DNA from: [Clostridium] methylpentosum DSM 5476
Lineage (GTDB): Bacteria > Bacillota > Clostridia > Oscillospirales > Ruminococcaceae
Assembly: GCA_000158655.1 (NCBI GenBank)
Contig: EQ973344.1
Coordinates: forward strand, 207,431-262,794
DNA length: 55,364 nucleotides
Direction of reading: 5' to 3'
A program made the position numbers and the translations under genes. This document shows positions 46,588 to 54,898 of this stretch, in pieces. The notes under the pieces are model-generated. The model was not told where the DNA came from. It saw only the letters and a program-made list of their open reading frames with translations, and did no database searches. Numbering within the stretch: position 1 is the first letter of the stretch; the number at the start of each line of letters is the position of its first letter.

Positions 46588-47229
46588 TTAGCCTGTAATC
46601 TGCCGGAGTCTCTCAAGAGAACCATTCTGTATGGCATCGATATTTTTTGCAATCAATTCTTTGGGCCAATCCCACCATTTCATTGCAAGCAATGCATCAA
46701 TTGTCTGTTCGGAAAATCGCTTTCGAATCGGCTGCGCGGGGACTCCGCCAACAATGGTGTATGGTGCAACATCTTTTGTCACCAAGGCGCGAGTTCCAAT
46801 GATCGCACCGTCCCCAATCGTCACTCCTGCAAGAACGACGGCTTCATATCCAATCCACACATCGTTTCCAACCACGATATCCCCTTTGTTGTCCCATGAA
46901 TCGGTCACCGAGTCGCGATTCAATCCCCATTCCTCAAAAAACAGAGGAAACGGATAGGTGGACAACGACGACAGTGTGTGATTTGCGCTGTTGAAAAGGA
47001 AACGAGCTCCACATGCAATGGAACAAAATTTCCCAATGATCAGTTGATCCTGATTGATTGGATACTGATAGAGCACATTGTTTTGCTCAAAATCAACCGG
47101 ATCATTCACAAAGTCATGGTACATCGTGTATTCGCCAACCGAAATATTGGGTTTTGTGATGGTGTCTTTGAGATAAACCGTGTGTTTATCTCCCGTTCTG
47201 GGATAGATGTTTTTCTCTGGAATAGTCAT
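46588..47229 (-). CDS. Vat/CatB-type xenobiotic O-acetyltransferase
   Basis: 213 residues, left-handed beta-helix hexapeptide fold (IIGKFCSIACGARFLF, IVVGNDVWIGYEAVVLAGVTIGDGAIIG). Catalytic His at ~84 in SANHTLSSLSTYPF, as in streptogramin A acetyltransferases (Vat) and CatB chloramphenicol acetyltransferases, and a C-terminal WWDWP segment. The family also contains enzymes with other or unknown acceptors, so resistance is possible, not shown. ATG 47229 with TAGGAGG 5 bases upstream. Preceded by a leader with a small ORF (47241-47294), which hints at drug-inducible control. Confidence 0.88.
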   Translation of the reverse strand: MTIPEKNIYPRTGDKHTVYLKDTITKPNISVGEYTMYHDFVNDPVDFEQNNVLYQYPINQDQLIIGKFCSIACGARFLFNSANHTLSSLSTYPFPLFFEEWGLNRDSVTDSWDNKGDIVVGNDVWIGYEAVVLAGVTIGDGAIIGTRALVTKDVAPYTIVGGVPAQPIRKRFSEQTIDALLAMKWWDWPKELIAKNIDAIQNGSLERLRQITG

Positions 47230-47240
47230 TTGGATTCCTC

Positions 47241-47294
47241 CTAAAATAAATGTGATGAACGGACTATTCCAGTTACTCCAATGCAGCGTTTCAA
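47241..47294 (-). CDS. Candidate 17-residue leader peptide of the acetyltransferase
   Basis: TTG-started frame reading (M)KRCIGVTGIVRSSHLF. GAGAGGTGG lies 7 bases upstream, and its TAG stop is part of the acetyltransferase ribosome binding site (TAGGAGG). Size and position resemble leader peptides of inducible cat/erm-type genes, but no strong stem masking the downstream site is visible. Confidence 0.4.
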   Translation of the reverse strand: MKRCIGVTGIVRSSHLF

Positions 47295-47324
47295 ATGAAA
47301 CCACCTCTCTTTATCGCTAAGAAC

Positions 47325-47353
47325 AGTATAACTAATGTGCACTTTAAAATCAA
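47325..47353 (-). promoter_or_regulatory. Promoter of the acetyltransferase
   Basis: TTGATT (47348-47353), 17 bases, TATACT (47325-47330) on the minus strand; ~90-base leader. Nothing further is seen in the rest of the 385-base gap to the MerR gene. Confidence 0.65.
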
Positions 47354-47613
47354 CAAAAACAAATGACTCGATTTTGGGTTTTCCCGTTATATCGGTTCTG
47401 ACGGTTGATTTTCGTTTTTTGCGCTCGCTGCAAATGCCGAATTTCTACCCCGTATAAATCACGATTGCAGTTAAGTGAAAAGGCTGCACACCGGGCGTGA
47501 CAAGACTTGAAGTGTCCCTGTCCAAGTGCAAATTTCTTTTGTTCAACGAAACCCTCCACTTTATCACCAGACTTTTGTTTTGTGCTATGATATAAAACTG
47601 TGAGGTGAAGAAC

Positions 47614-48357
47614 ATGAAAACATATCGAACGGCAGAAGTTGCTAAAATGATTGGCATCCATCCAAACACGGTGCGCCTGTATGAAAAATTGCATCTGATC
47701 CCCAAGGTCGAGAGACAGCAAAACCACTACCGTGTTTTCACCGACTTCCATATTGCTCAATTCCGGCTGGCGCGCCTGGCCCTCCAGGTAGAGGTGATGC
47801 AAAACGGATTGCGAAAAAAGATGGTTCAGGTGGTCAAAACCTCAGCGTCAGGAGATTTTGACAGTGCAATCAAACTGATAAACGAGTATATCGTGCAGAT
47901 AGAGCGGGAACGCGGACACGCAGAGGAAGCGGTTGAAATCGTCCAGCAGATCCTGGCTGGCAGCAAAACCGAAAGCCCTGTGACACTCAAGCGCAAAGAG
48001 GTTTCCGAACGCCTGAATATTACAATGGACACCCTTCGCAACTGGGAAATGAACGGACTATTAAGGGTAAAACGCAGGGAGAACGGCTACCGCATTTATA
48101 CCGGCGAGGATATCCGTCGTCTAAAAATAATCCGGTCCTTGCGGTGCGCCAATTACTCCCTTGAGGCAATCCTGCGGATGCTGAATGAACTGTCCTGCAA
48201 TCCGGATGCAGACCTGCAAAACGCATTGAACACCCCGGGTGCAGACGATGAACTGATTTCGGTCTGTGACAGGTTGATCGTTTCGCTGCACACTGCAGAG
48301 GCAAACGCCTTATCCATACTGGATATGCTACAGGATATGAAAACTAAATTTTTATAA
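47614..48357 (+). CDS. MerR-family regulator with two MerR helix-turn-helix domains
   Basis: About 247 residues. First winged helix MKTYRTAEVAKMIGIHPNTVRLYEKLHLI (residues 1-29) and a second MerR-type head VSERLNITMDTLRNWEMNGLL (~130-152) with its own IYTGEDIRRLKII wing (~158-172). Most MerR proteins have one such domain. ATG 47614 has GAGGTG about 7 bases upstream; the GTG at 47605 overlaps that site. It is followed on the same strand by an ABC exporter, the probable target. Confidence 0.88.
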   Translation: MKTYRTAEVAKMIGIHPNTVRLYEKLHLIPKVERQQNHYRVFTDFHIAQFRLARLALQVEVMQNGLRKKMVQVVKTSASGDFDSAIKLINEYIVQIERERGHAEEAVEIVQQILAGSKTESPVTLKRKEVSERLNITMDTLRNWEMNGLLRVKRRENGYRIYTGEDIRRLKIIRSLRCANYSLEAILRMLNELSCNPDADLQNALNTPGADDELISVCDRLIVSLHTAEANALSILDMLQDMKTKFL

Positions 48358-48427
48358 GGCTCCACTATACCACCAGTCTTTGCACTGATGGTATTCTGTT
48401 CTTGCTAAGAAAAAGGAGGTTATTGAT

Positions 48428-49171
48428 ATGAATTACGCCATTCAAGTCGAGCGGCTGTCCAAATCCTACGGAAAGCTGCTCGCGGTAAACAATTTGAGCT
48501 TTTGTGTGGAACGCGGCACCGTGTTCGGACTTTTGGGTGCAAACGGCGCGGGAAAAAGCACGTCCATTGAGTGCATTTTGGGCACCAAAAAGCTCGACAG
48601 CGGCAACGTGCGGATTCTTGGATGCAATCCGCGGACAGAGCGTAAGCGATTGTTCGAACGGGTTGGGGTGCAATTCCAAGAGGCCAATTACCAGGAAAAG
48701 ATCACAGTCAACGAACTGTGCGAGGTCACAGCGTCGCTCTATCAAAGCGTCTCCAGTTACCAGGACCTGCTCAAGCGTTTTGGAATTGCAGAAAAAGGAA
48801 AACACATGGTAAAGGAATTGTCGGGAGGACAGCGCCAGAGGCTGTTTATTGTCCTCGCTTTGATTCCGAATCCGGAAGTTGTTTTTTTGGATGAACTCAC
48901 CACTGGATTGGACCCCCATGCGCGGCGCGAAGTCTGGAGCTTGCTGTCCGAATTAAACAATCGGGGGCTGACGGTTCTGCTGACCTCGCATTTTATGGAT
49001 GAGGTGGAAGCCCTTTGCAGCCGTATTTGCATTCTAAATCGTGGCAAGTCTGTCTTTCTCGGAACGGTTGAGGAAGCGATTGCAGCAAGTCCATACGATC
49101 GGTTTGAAGACGCATATCTTTGGTTCACAGAGGGGGAAACAGAAAATGAAACCATTTTGCACAATGCTTAA
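48428..49171 (+). CDS. ABC exporter ATP-binding protein
   Basis: 247 residues. Walker A LGANGAGKST (~36-45), signature LSGGQRQRLFIVLALI (~133), Walker B VVFLDELTTGLD with Leu instead of Pro after the catalytic Glu (DELT). It pairs with the ABC-2 permease that overlaps its 3' end by 26 bases. Of the CcmA/drug-exporter type; substrate unknown. ATG with AAAGGAGG. Confidence 0.92.
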   Translation: MNYAIQVERLSKSYGKLLAVNNLSFCVERGTVFGLLGANGAGKSTSIECILGTKKLDSGNVRILGCNPRTERKRLFERVGVQFQEANYQEKITVNELCEVTASLYQSVSSYQDLLKRFGIAEKGKHMVKELSGGQRQRLFIVLALIPNPEVVFLDELTTGLDPHARREVWSLLSELNNRGLTVLLTSHFMDEVEALCSRICILNRGKSVFLGTVEEAIAASPYDRFEDAYLWFTEGETENETILHNA

Positions 49172-49889
49172 AACAGAATGGAAACTCTCGCTGCGGGGGA
49201 TGGATATGGTGCTATTTGCAATCTGTTTACCGCTTGTGGTGCTGGTGATCCTAGGTATCCTTTACGGAAATCAGCCCGCTTATGATGGTTCAGGCCACAC
49301 CTTTTTGGAACAGTCCTTTGGGGCGATTGCCACAATCCCCATCTGTGCCGGTGGGGTGATGGGTCTGCCGCTCGTGATATCAGAGTACCGGAACCGAAAA
49401 ATCCTCAAACGCTTTCAGGTAACGCCCGTTACGCCAGCGCTGATCCTGCTGGTACAGATTCTGGTTTATACACTCTACGCCGCGTGTTCCTTAGTGCTGC
49501 TCTGGCTCACGGGAAAAATTTTCTTCGGGCTTCAACTCCATGGCTCCACAACCCTGTTCCTGTGCGGTTATCTGCTGGTGCTTCTCTCTATGTTCAGCAT
49601 TGGAATCCTGGTTGGAGGCGTTTCTCCTAACCCCAAAACTGCGGGCGTCATTGCCAGCATCCTCTACTTTCCCATGTTGATCTTCTCCGGGGCCACCCTG
49701 CCTTACGAGGTTATGCCTGAAGCGATGCAAAGAGTGGCGGATATCATGCCGCTGACACAGGGTATCAAACTGCTCAAAGCGGCATCTCTGCAACTCCCAA
49801 TTGATTATCTGCTGCTTCCAACAATTGTCATGATTGTTATTGCCGTCAGCTGCAGTTTTGTTGCCGTTAAATTTTTCCGGTGGGAATAA
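49146..49889 (+). CDS. ABC-2 type transporter permease
   Basis: 247 residues, about six transmembrane helices (first VLFAICLPLVVLVILGILYG), with the typical EYRNRKILKRFQVTPVTP loop (~80-97) and YFPMLIFSGATLPYEVMPE segment. ATG 49146 with GAGGGGG upstream; longer in-frame starts lie inside the ATPase gene. Ends the MerR-ABC cluster before a terminator. Confidence 0.9.
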   Translation: MKPFCTMLKTEWKLSLRGMDMVLFAICLPLVVLVILGILYGNQPAYDGSGHTFLEQSFGAIATIPICAGGVMGLPLVISEYRNRKILKRFQVTPVTPALILLVQILVYTLYAACSLVLLWLTGKIFFGLQLHGSTTLFLCGYLLVLLSMFSIGILVGGVSPNPKTAGVIASILYFPMLIFSGATLPYEVMPEAMQRVADIMPLTQGIKLLKAASLQLPIDYLLLPTIVMIVIAVSCSFVAVKFFRWE

Positions 49890-49919
49890 GCCGGAAATGG
49901 CAGCGCTGAAAACTATGAA

Positions 49920-49943
49920 AACCCCCGGCTTTTGCCGGGGGTT
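49920..49943. terminator. Bidirectional terminator between the ABC permease and the membrane protein gene
   Basis: 10-bp stem AACCCCCGGC/GCCGGGGGTT, 4-base loop; T-rich on plus, GAAAA/TTTTC on the other side. Confidence 0.8.
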
Positions 49944-49955
49944 CATTATTTGAAA

Positions 49956-50819
49956 CTAAAGCTGAGTTCTTCGCCTTCCCTTGAGATAGGCGAAGACAAA
50001 CACAGCGGTATAGAGCATCAAAAGGAAATCGAGCGGTCCGGCCTGTACAACGTGGCTGACGGTATAAAACTTGCCAAAAAGCCGGACGATCAACAATGGA
50101 ATGGTCGTAACAGCACTGAGAACAATCGTCATCAATCCGGTAAAAAGAAGCCAGCGCTCATTTTTCTTATCTGCATAACCTGCCAGGAATTTGGAGGAGG
50201 TCAGCAGAAAAATCACAAGAAAAATCATGCGCAGAATGTTGTAGAGGTTTTCAGAAACAGTTACAACAACGGTATGCTGAACAAACATTGTGATAAGCAC
50301 AATACAGGACCAGATGCAGGGAACGCCGTAGAGCGCGCTGACTGCACTCTCCCGCGGCTGCTGAATCGTGAGACCTTGAAACAGAAAACTCAACCCCGCG
50401 CCGATTGAGGCAGCGGCACCGAAAATCTCAAGAACCCCCATCACCTGAGTACGGGAGATCATCATCTGATAAAGATCGACAAACCCGTTGATCAGAAATG
50501 CAGCACAAAGAACAAATGAAAGGTATTTCAGCGCTTTGTGTGAGTGGCGTCCCATTTGAATTAAGTACTCTGTGCGGCTCATCCACGACATGAGAAAGAG
50601 CAGGACAGCGAACAAAACGAGACTGAAATTGAGGGCAAACATCAGCGCTGAGGAGCCGTTGTAAAAACCGGTTGCAAAGTTGATCGAACCGCCAAGCTGA
50701 ATCGTGCGGAAAAGTATTGCCAACAGACAGGAGAGCAAGCAGACAAACGCAAAGGTTGTCCAAGGAAAATAGCGGCCTGGAATCCGCGCGAACAGCCTGC
50801 CTTTTTTTGATGTATTCAT
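49956..50819 (-). CDS. Hypothetical polytopic membrane protein
   Basis: 287 residues with about eight hydrophobic segments and short basic loops (KKGRLFARIPGR at the start, KGRRRTQL at the end). I do not recognise the family. It follows citrate synthase by 22 bases and should be co-transcribed with it; a role in citrate metabolism is not implied by sequence. Confidence 0.75.
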   Translation of the reverse strand: MNTSKKGRLFARIPGRYFPWTTFAFVCLLSCLLAILFRTIQLGGSINFATGFYNGSSALMFALNFSLVLFAVLLFLMSWMSRTEYLIQMGRHSHKALKYLSFVLCAAFLINGFVDLYQMMISRTQVMGVLEIFGAAASIGAGLSFLFQGLTIQQPRESAVSALYGVPCIWSCIVLITMFVQHTVVVTVSENLYNILRMIFLVIFLLTSSKFLAGYADKKNERWLLFTGLMTIVLSAVTTIPLLIVRLFGKFYTVSHVVQAGPLDFLLMLYTAVFVFAYLKGRRRTQL

Positions 50820-50841
50820 TTGTATCGAAGTCCTATTCTGC

Positions 50842-52215
50842 TCAGCGTTCGCTCAGCGGAATGTATTTTTTTTCTTTGGTAACTGCCTTGTAACCCGGCC
50901 GGATGATCCGCCCGCCTGTGAGGATCTCCTCCATCCGGTGCGCTGCCCAACCGGCGATTCTTGAAACAGCGAAAAGTGGGGTAAACAGCTCTTCGGGAAT
51001 CCCGAGCATTTTGTAGACCAGACCGGAATACATATCCACATTTGCCGAGATCACCTTGGTGTCCCCTTTGAGTTCTGCAAAAATAGCTGGGGTGAGGCGT
51101 TCGACCGTTTCGAGCAGTTTAAACTGCGCTTCAAAATCGGTTCCCTCTGCTAGCTTCATCGCATTCTGTTTCAGAATCACTGCGCGCGGATCGGATTTTG
51201 TATAGACAGCATGACCCATGCCGTAGATGAGGCCGGATTTGTCCCCTTCCTCCTTGCGGATGATGCGGCGGAGAAAATCTGCAACCTCTTCCTCGTCATT
51301 CCAATCTTTAACGCCCTTTTCAATGTACCCGAGCATCTCCATCACCTTGATGTTGGCTCCGCCGTGACGAGGGCCTTTCAGCGAGCCGATCGCGCCGGCA
51401 TAGGCCGAATAGGCGTCGGTTCCTGAAGAAGTGAGGGTACGGCAGGTAAAGGTGGAGTTGTTACCTCCGCCATGTTCTGCGTGAAGGATGAGCATCATAT
51501 CGAGCAGACGCGCCTCTTCCTCGGTGTACTGGCGGTCGTAACGCAGTGTGGAAAGGATGCTCTGCGCAAAGCTTTCCTCCGGCTTGATTGGGTGAATGAC
51601 AAGGCTCTTTCCGTCATATTTTTTGCATTTTGCGTGATATGCATTGACCATGATGGTGGGCATTTTCGCTATGATTTCAATGGCTTTGCGCAGCTCCTGT
51701 TCAATCGAGGTGTTGTCCGCATAGTCATCGTAGGTGTACAAGGACAGGACAGAGCTCGCCATCTTGTTCATAATATTCTTAGATGGCGTCTTTAGGATAA
51801 TGTCTTCAATAAAGCCCTCTGGGAGGTCGCGGTACATCGCGAGAACATTTTTGAAATACTCGAGCTCCTGCTTGCTGGGCAGAACACCGAACAAAAGCAG
51901 ATAAACGGTCTCCTCATACCCATAGCGCTTGTTGTCCACACAGTCTTTTACAATGTTTTTGATGTTGTTTCCGCGGTAGATCAGCTCACCCTCGATCGGT
52001 TCCTTTTCCCCTTCGTTGACAACGTATCCATGAACATTACAGATCAGAGTCAGGCCGGCAAGGACACCGGTTCCGTCTGCATTTCTCAAACCGCGTTTGA
52101 CATCAAAGTATTTATACAATTCTGCATCAATGTGATTATTTTTTTTAAATTCTTCGCATAATATATTGATAGCCGCCTGTTTGGTTGTATAAGTAGCATT
52201 ATTCAAAACACGCAC
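50842..52215 (-). CDS. gltA: Citrate synthase
   Basis: 457 residues. It condenses oxaloacetate with acetyl-CoA and supplies 2-oxoglutarate/glutamate in anaerobes. Active-site His in LHAEHGGGNNSTFT (~235), His in YGMGHAVY (~325) and the DPRA segment; it belongs to the longer clostridial citrate/methylcitrate synthase group. The start is uncertain: GTG at 52215 is close to AAAGG; TTG at 52206 is an alternative. First gene of the operon, with promoter at 52244-52272. Methylcitrate activity cannot be excluded. Confidence 0.93.
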   Translation of the reverse strand: MRVLNNATYTTKQAAINILCEEFKKNNHIDAELYKYFDVKRGLRNADGTGVLAGLTLICNVHGYVVNEGEKEPIEGELIYRGNNIKNIVKDCVDNKRYGYEETVYLLLFGVLPSKQELEYFKNVLAMYRDLPEGFIEDIILKTPSKNIMNKMASSVLSLYTYDDYADNTSIEQELRKAIEIIAKMPTIMVNAYHAKCKKYDGKSLVIHPIKPEESFAQSILSTLRYDRQYTEEEARLLDMMLILHAEHGGGNNSTFTCRTLTSSGTDAYSAYAGAIGSLKGPRHGGANIKVMEMLGYIEKGVKDWNDEEEVADFLRRIIRKEEGDKSGLIYGMGHAVYTKSDPRAVILKQNAMKLAEGTDFEAQFKLLETVERLTPAIFAELKGDTKVISANVDMYSGLVYKMLGIPEELFTPLFAVSRIAGWAAHRMEEILTGGRIIRPGYKAVTKEKKYIPLSER

Positions 52216-52243
52216 TTTCCTTTCTATAATAGTCTATTCATTC

Positions 52244-52272
52244 ATTTTATCCTACATTTTGAACCCTGTCAA
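52244..52272 (-). promoter_or_regulatory. Promoter for gltA
   Basis: TTGACA (52267-52272), 17 bases, TAAAAT (52244-52249) on the minus strand. Confidence 0.75.
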
Positions 52273-52297
52273 GAAGCTGTGTCGTTATTCATAAAAT
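52268..52297 (+). promoter_or_regulatory. Possible sigma-E-type promoter for spoIID
   Basis: GTCAAGAA (52268-52275), 14 bases, CATAAAAT (52290-52297), compared with the sporulation sigma-E pattern (roughly GTCATATT-14-CATACAAT). Its -35 overlaps the divergent gltA -35. Inferred; the match is partial. Confidence 0.35.
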
Positions 52298-52361
52298 CAA
52301 ACAACTAAATTCATGGAAATGTTACTAACGTCAAATTTCAGATACAAGGATGTGAGCAATT

Positions 52362-53399
52362 GTGATTCGCCTAAAACTTCCAGCGCCTCTGATCTGTATT
52401 GCCGTGATTCTAATGATTCCAACGCTGTCCCTTTTCCAACCTGGAGAGGGACAACCCGAACAGCTCCCTTCCGACGTCCAAACCATTGCAAAAGCAATTC
52501 CAACCTTTACCTCGGACACGCCCCGTGAAGAAATTACTTTTAAACTGCTTCACCACGACACAGGTAAGGTGGAGGAGATCTCGGATTTGGATTACATAAA
52601 AGGGGTTGTTGCCGCCGAAATGCCGATTTCCTTTGAACCTGAGGCGCTCAAGGCGCAGGCCGTTGCGGCGCACACCTACGCTCTGCGCCGTTATTACCAG
52701 CAGCTGCAAAATCCAAGCGAATCCTTAAAAGGCGCGCAGTTTTCCACAGATCCCTCTGTTTTCCAGGCGTATAAATCGGTTTCAGAACTCAAAAAGCAGT
52801 ACGGAGATAAATTTGAAGAGAATTGGAGAAAACTTTCGGACGCTGTGGAATCGGTCATTGACTATGTCATCACCTATGACGATCAGCCGATTGTCGCCGC
52901 CTATCACTCCATGTCAAACGGGGAAACAGAAGCTGCTGCCTCTGTCTGGGGGCAGGATGTCCCCTATTTGCAGCCGGTGGAAAGCGACGGAGATCTGCTT
53001 GCCCCAAATTACCAGACAGAACAGTCTTTTTCTGTTCAAGAAGTGCGTGAAAAACTGACTCAGCAGATCCCAGAGATTCAACTGTCAGAAAATCCGAACG
53101 ATTGGTTTGCAATAAAGAGCCGCACCGCATCAGGTGCTGTGGACCAGATCGCTGTTGGGGATCAGGTGGAAACCGGCCAGAAAATCCGAACGATTTTTGG
53201 TCTAAAATCAGCTTCATTTGAAATCAGTGTGCAGGGTGAACAGATCATATTTACAACCAAAGGTTATGGCCATGGAGTGGGAATGAGCCAGTATGGAGCG
53301 AATTATCTCGCGCAACAAGGGAACTCATTCCAGGAGATCTTGGAGCATTATTATTCCGGGGTCAAAATTTGTAAGCTAAGTGATGATGAAAACAAATAA
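52362..53399 (+). CDS. spoIID: Stage II sporulation protein D
   Basis: 345 residues: N-terminal membrane anchor (LICIAVILMIPTLSLF), then the SpoIID/LytB domain with the catalytic Glu at ~86 (VVAAEMPISFEPEALKAQAVAA) and the C-terminal GYGHGVGMSQYGA motif. SpoIID is a lytic transglycosylase that works with SpoIIP and SpoIIM to remove septal peptidoglycan during engulfment, so the organism probably makes spores. GTG start. The tRNA-Ser genes follow. Confidence 0.94.
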   Translation: MIRLKLPAPLICIAVILMIPTLSLFQPGEGQPEQLPSDVQTIAKAIPTFTSDTPREEITFKLLHHDTGKVEEISDLDYIKGVVAAEMPISFEPEALKAQAVAAHTYALRRYYQQLQNPSESLKGAQFSTDPSVFQAYKSVSELKKQYGDKFEENWRKLSDAVESVIDYVITYDDQPIVAAYHSMSNGETEAAASVWGQDVPYLQPVESDGDLLAPNYQTEQSFSVQEVREKLTQQIPEIQLSENPNDWFAIKSRTASGAVDQIAVGDQVETGQKIRTIFGLKSASFEISVQGEQIIFTTKGYGHGVGMSQYGANYLAQQGNSFQEILEHYYSGVKICKLSDDENK

Positions 53400-53424
53400 A
53401 ATAGAAAAAAATTCTAGAAATCTA

Positions 53425-53453
53425 TTGACAATTATAATCTCCTTTGATATAAT
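53425..53453 (+). promoter_or_regulatory. Promoter for the tRNA-Ser pair
   Basis: TTGACA (53425-53430), 17 bases, TATAAT (53448-53453). Confidence 0.85.
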
Positions 53454-53488
53454 AAATAGCGTTGCTTGACCGTTCGGGCAATGCAGTT

Positions 53489-53577
<89 letters not shown>

Positions 53578-53604
53578 ATTTTATATTTATGGAATACGTC
53601 ACAC

Positions 53605-53695
53605 GGAGAAGTACTCAAGTTGGTGACGAGGCGCCCCTGCTAAGGGCGTAGGTCGGGTAACCGGCGCGAGGGTTCGAGTCCCTCCTTCTCCGCCA
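53605..53695 (+). tRNA. tRNA-Ser (anticodon GCT)
   Basis: GGAGAAG/CTTCTCC acceptor stem, anticodon loop CTGCTAA with GCT, long variable arm, GTTCGAGTC T-arm, encoded CCA. It reads AGC/AGU. Its 3' end is 3 bases from the terminator. Confidence 0.96.
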
Positions 53696-53697
53696 AG

Positions 53698-53730
53698 AGC
53701 CGCTTAAACACTGAGTTTAAGCGGCTTTTT
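53698..53730 (+). terminator. Terminator of the tRNA-Ser pair
   Basis: 12-bp perfect stem AGCCGCTTAAAC/GTTTAAGCGGCT, 5-base loop, T5. Confidence 0.85.
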
Positions 53731-53816
53731 CATATTTATTACTAGTTTTTAAAAATACCCCAAAATACTATAAAAAATTTTTCTATGACACACCTATAAC
53801 ACACATAAAATAACTC

Positions 53817-53856
53817 AAAATAGAGGCTATCAGATCTTGTTGATAGCCTCTATTTT
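53817..53856. terminator. Bidirectional hairpin at the integrase 3' end
   Basis: 16-bp perfect stem around AGAGGCTATCA/TGATAGCCTCT, overlapping the original integrase stop codon (53850-53852). A possible attachment-site or terminator element; 53731-53816 holds nothing else. Confidence 0.6.
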
Positions 53857-54898
53857 TTGTCTATAGAAATATGTGTGTACCCCAATGTTGTTGCGTAATT
53901 GGCGTGCCCTAGAATCTCTTTGATTATAGCAGCTGGGACATTCTCCTCTGCGAGCACCGTCGCGCAGGTGTGTCAGCAGCAGTGAGGGTTCAGCCCGCGT
54001 ATTTTAGTACGGTCAATCATCTCAGCATATTGGTCATAGAAATCCTCTTGCCGCATTTCGATCAGTCTGTCCGCACAGTTGTTATACTTTTCTTGCACGA
54101 TCGGCAAAATCTTATCCGCTATTGGGATAACTCGATCGATGCCTGCATCACTTTTAATCCCGCCAATCATGTATTGCTTATCAAGGAATACATTCGATTT
54201 TTGGATTTTGTATAACTCCCCTACTCGCATCCCTGTGTAGATCATAATTAGGACGTACCCTGTGAAGGCATGCCCTGCTTCATAGTCCTTCCAAATTGCC
54301 GCCCGTTCCTCCCTGCTGAACCCATCCTTTTTAGATTTTGGGCAGTCAGGCAAATCAATAAACTCTGCGCGGTTCCGGTCAATCTGTTCGCGTTTCAGGG
54401 CAATTTGGTATAGCTGGCTCAGCAGCACCTTCATATCCCGTTTGGGATAGTACTCTCCAGGTGCGTTATCAACAATGTCCTGCATGTCATCGAGATTGAT
54501 ACCTTTAATATCTCTCTCGTGCAGCAGCTCTAAGCGTCGCCATGCTGTCCTATAATAGGTGATCTTAGATTTGCTAAGCTTGGGGGCCTGCTTTTCTTCC
54601 CAAATTTTATGTAGGTCGGCAAGCGTTACACGTTTTTGGCGGCCTGTGACGCCGCTGAGGATGTTTAAATAATCCAACGCATCAGACTTCGTCCGAAACC
54701 CGCCCTTGCGCCGTATTGTGCGCGTTGTGCCGTTGTAGTGCTGATACTGGGCTACCCATGTCTTGCCGCGCTTGTAGGCGCTCCCCTGCCCGTTTCCGCG
54801 CGTTTTTGTCTTTTTGGTTTTTGCCGCTTGGGGGCCCCACAGAAATTGCAGTATGTGCTTTCCTCGGGGATTTCCTTCTTACATTTTTTGCAATCCAT
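53850..54898 (-). pseudogene. Tyrosine recombinase (phage/ICE-type integrase), frameshifted and with a nonsense codon at the catalytic Arg
   Basis: N-terminus with a zinc ribbon (CKKCKKE...CNFCGA), a SAM-like DNA-binding domain, then the catalytic domain: YTGMRVGEL (Arg I), NPHCC-stop-HTCAT (box II HxxR in which the Arg codon is TGA, 53973-53975), LGHAN and the nucleophile Tyr in TLGYTHIS just before the true stop at 53850. A second lesion is a one-base shift near 54803-54807 (T5 on plus), after the ribbon; RGNGQGSAYKRGKTWV continues in the other frame. The gene lies 150 bases from tRNA-Ser in opposite orientation, as for elements inserted at tRNAs. Its ATG (54896-54898) touches the terminal CRISPR repeat, so it has no promoter or ribosome binding site of its own. 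Confidence 0.88.

Noticed and set aside
53973-53975. In-frame TGA as evidence of a recoded genetic code
   Set aside because: Other genes in the window end with TGA in their normal places, so a nonsense mutation is the simpler reading.
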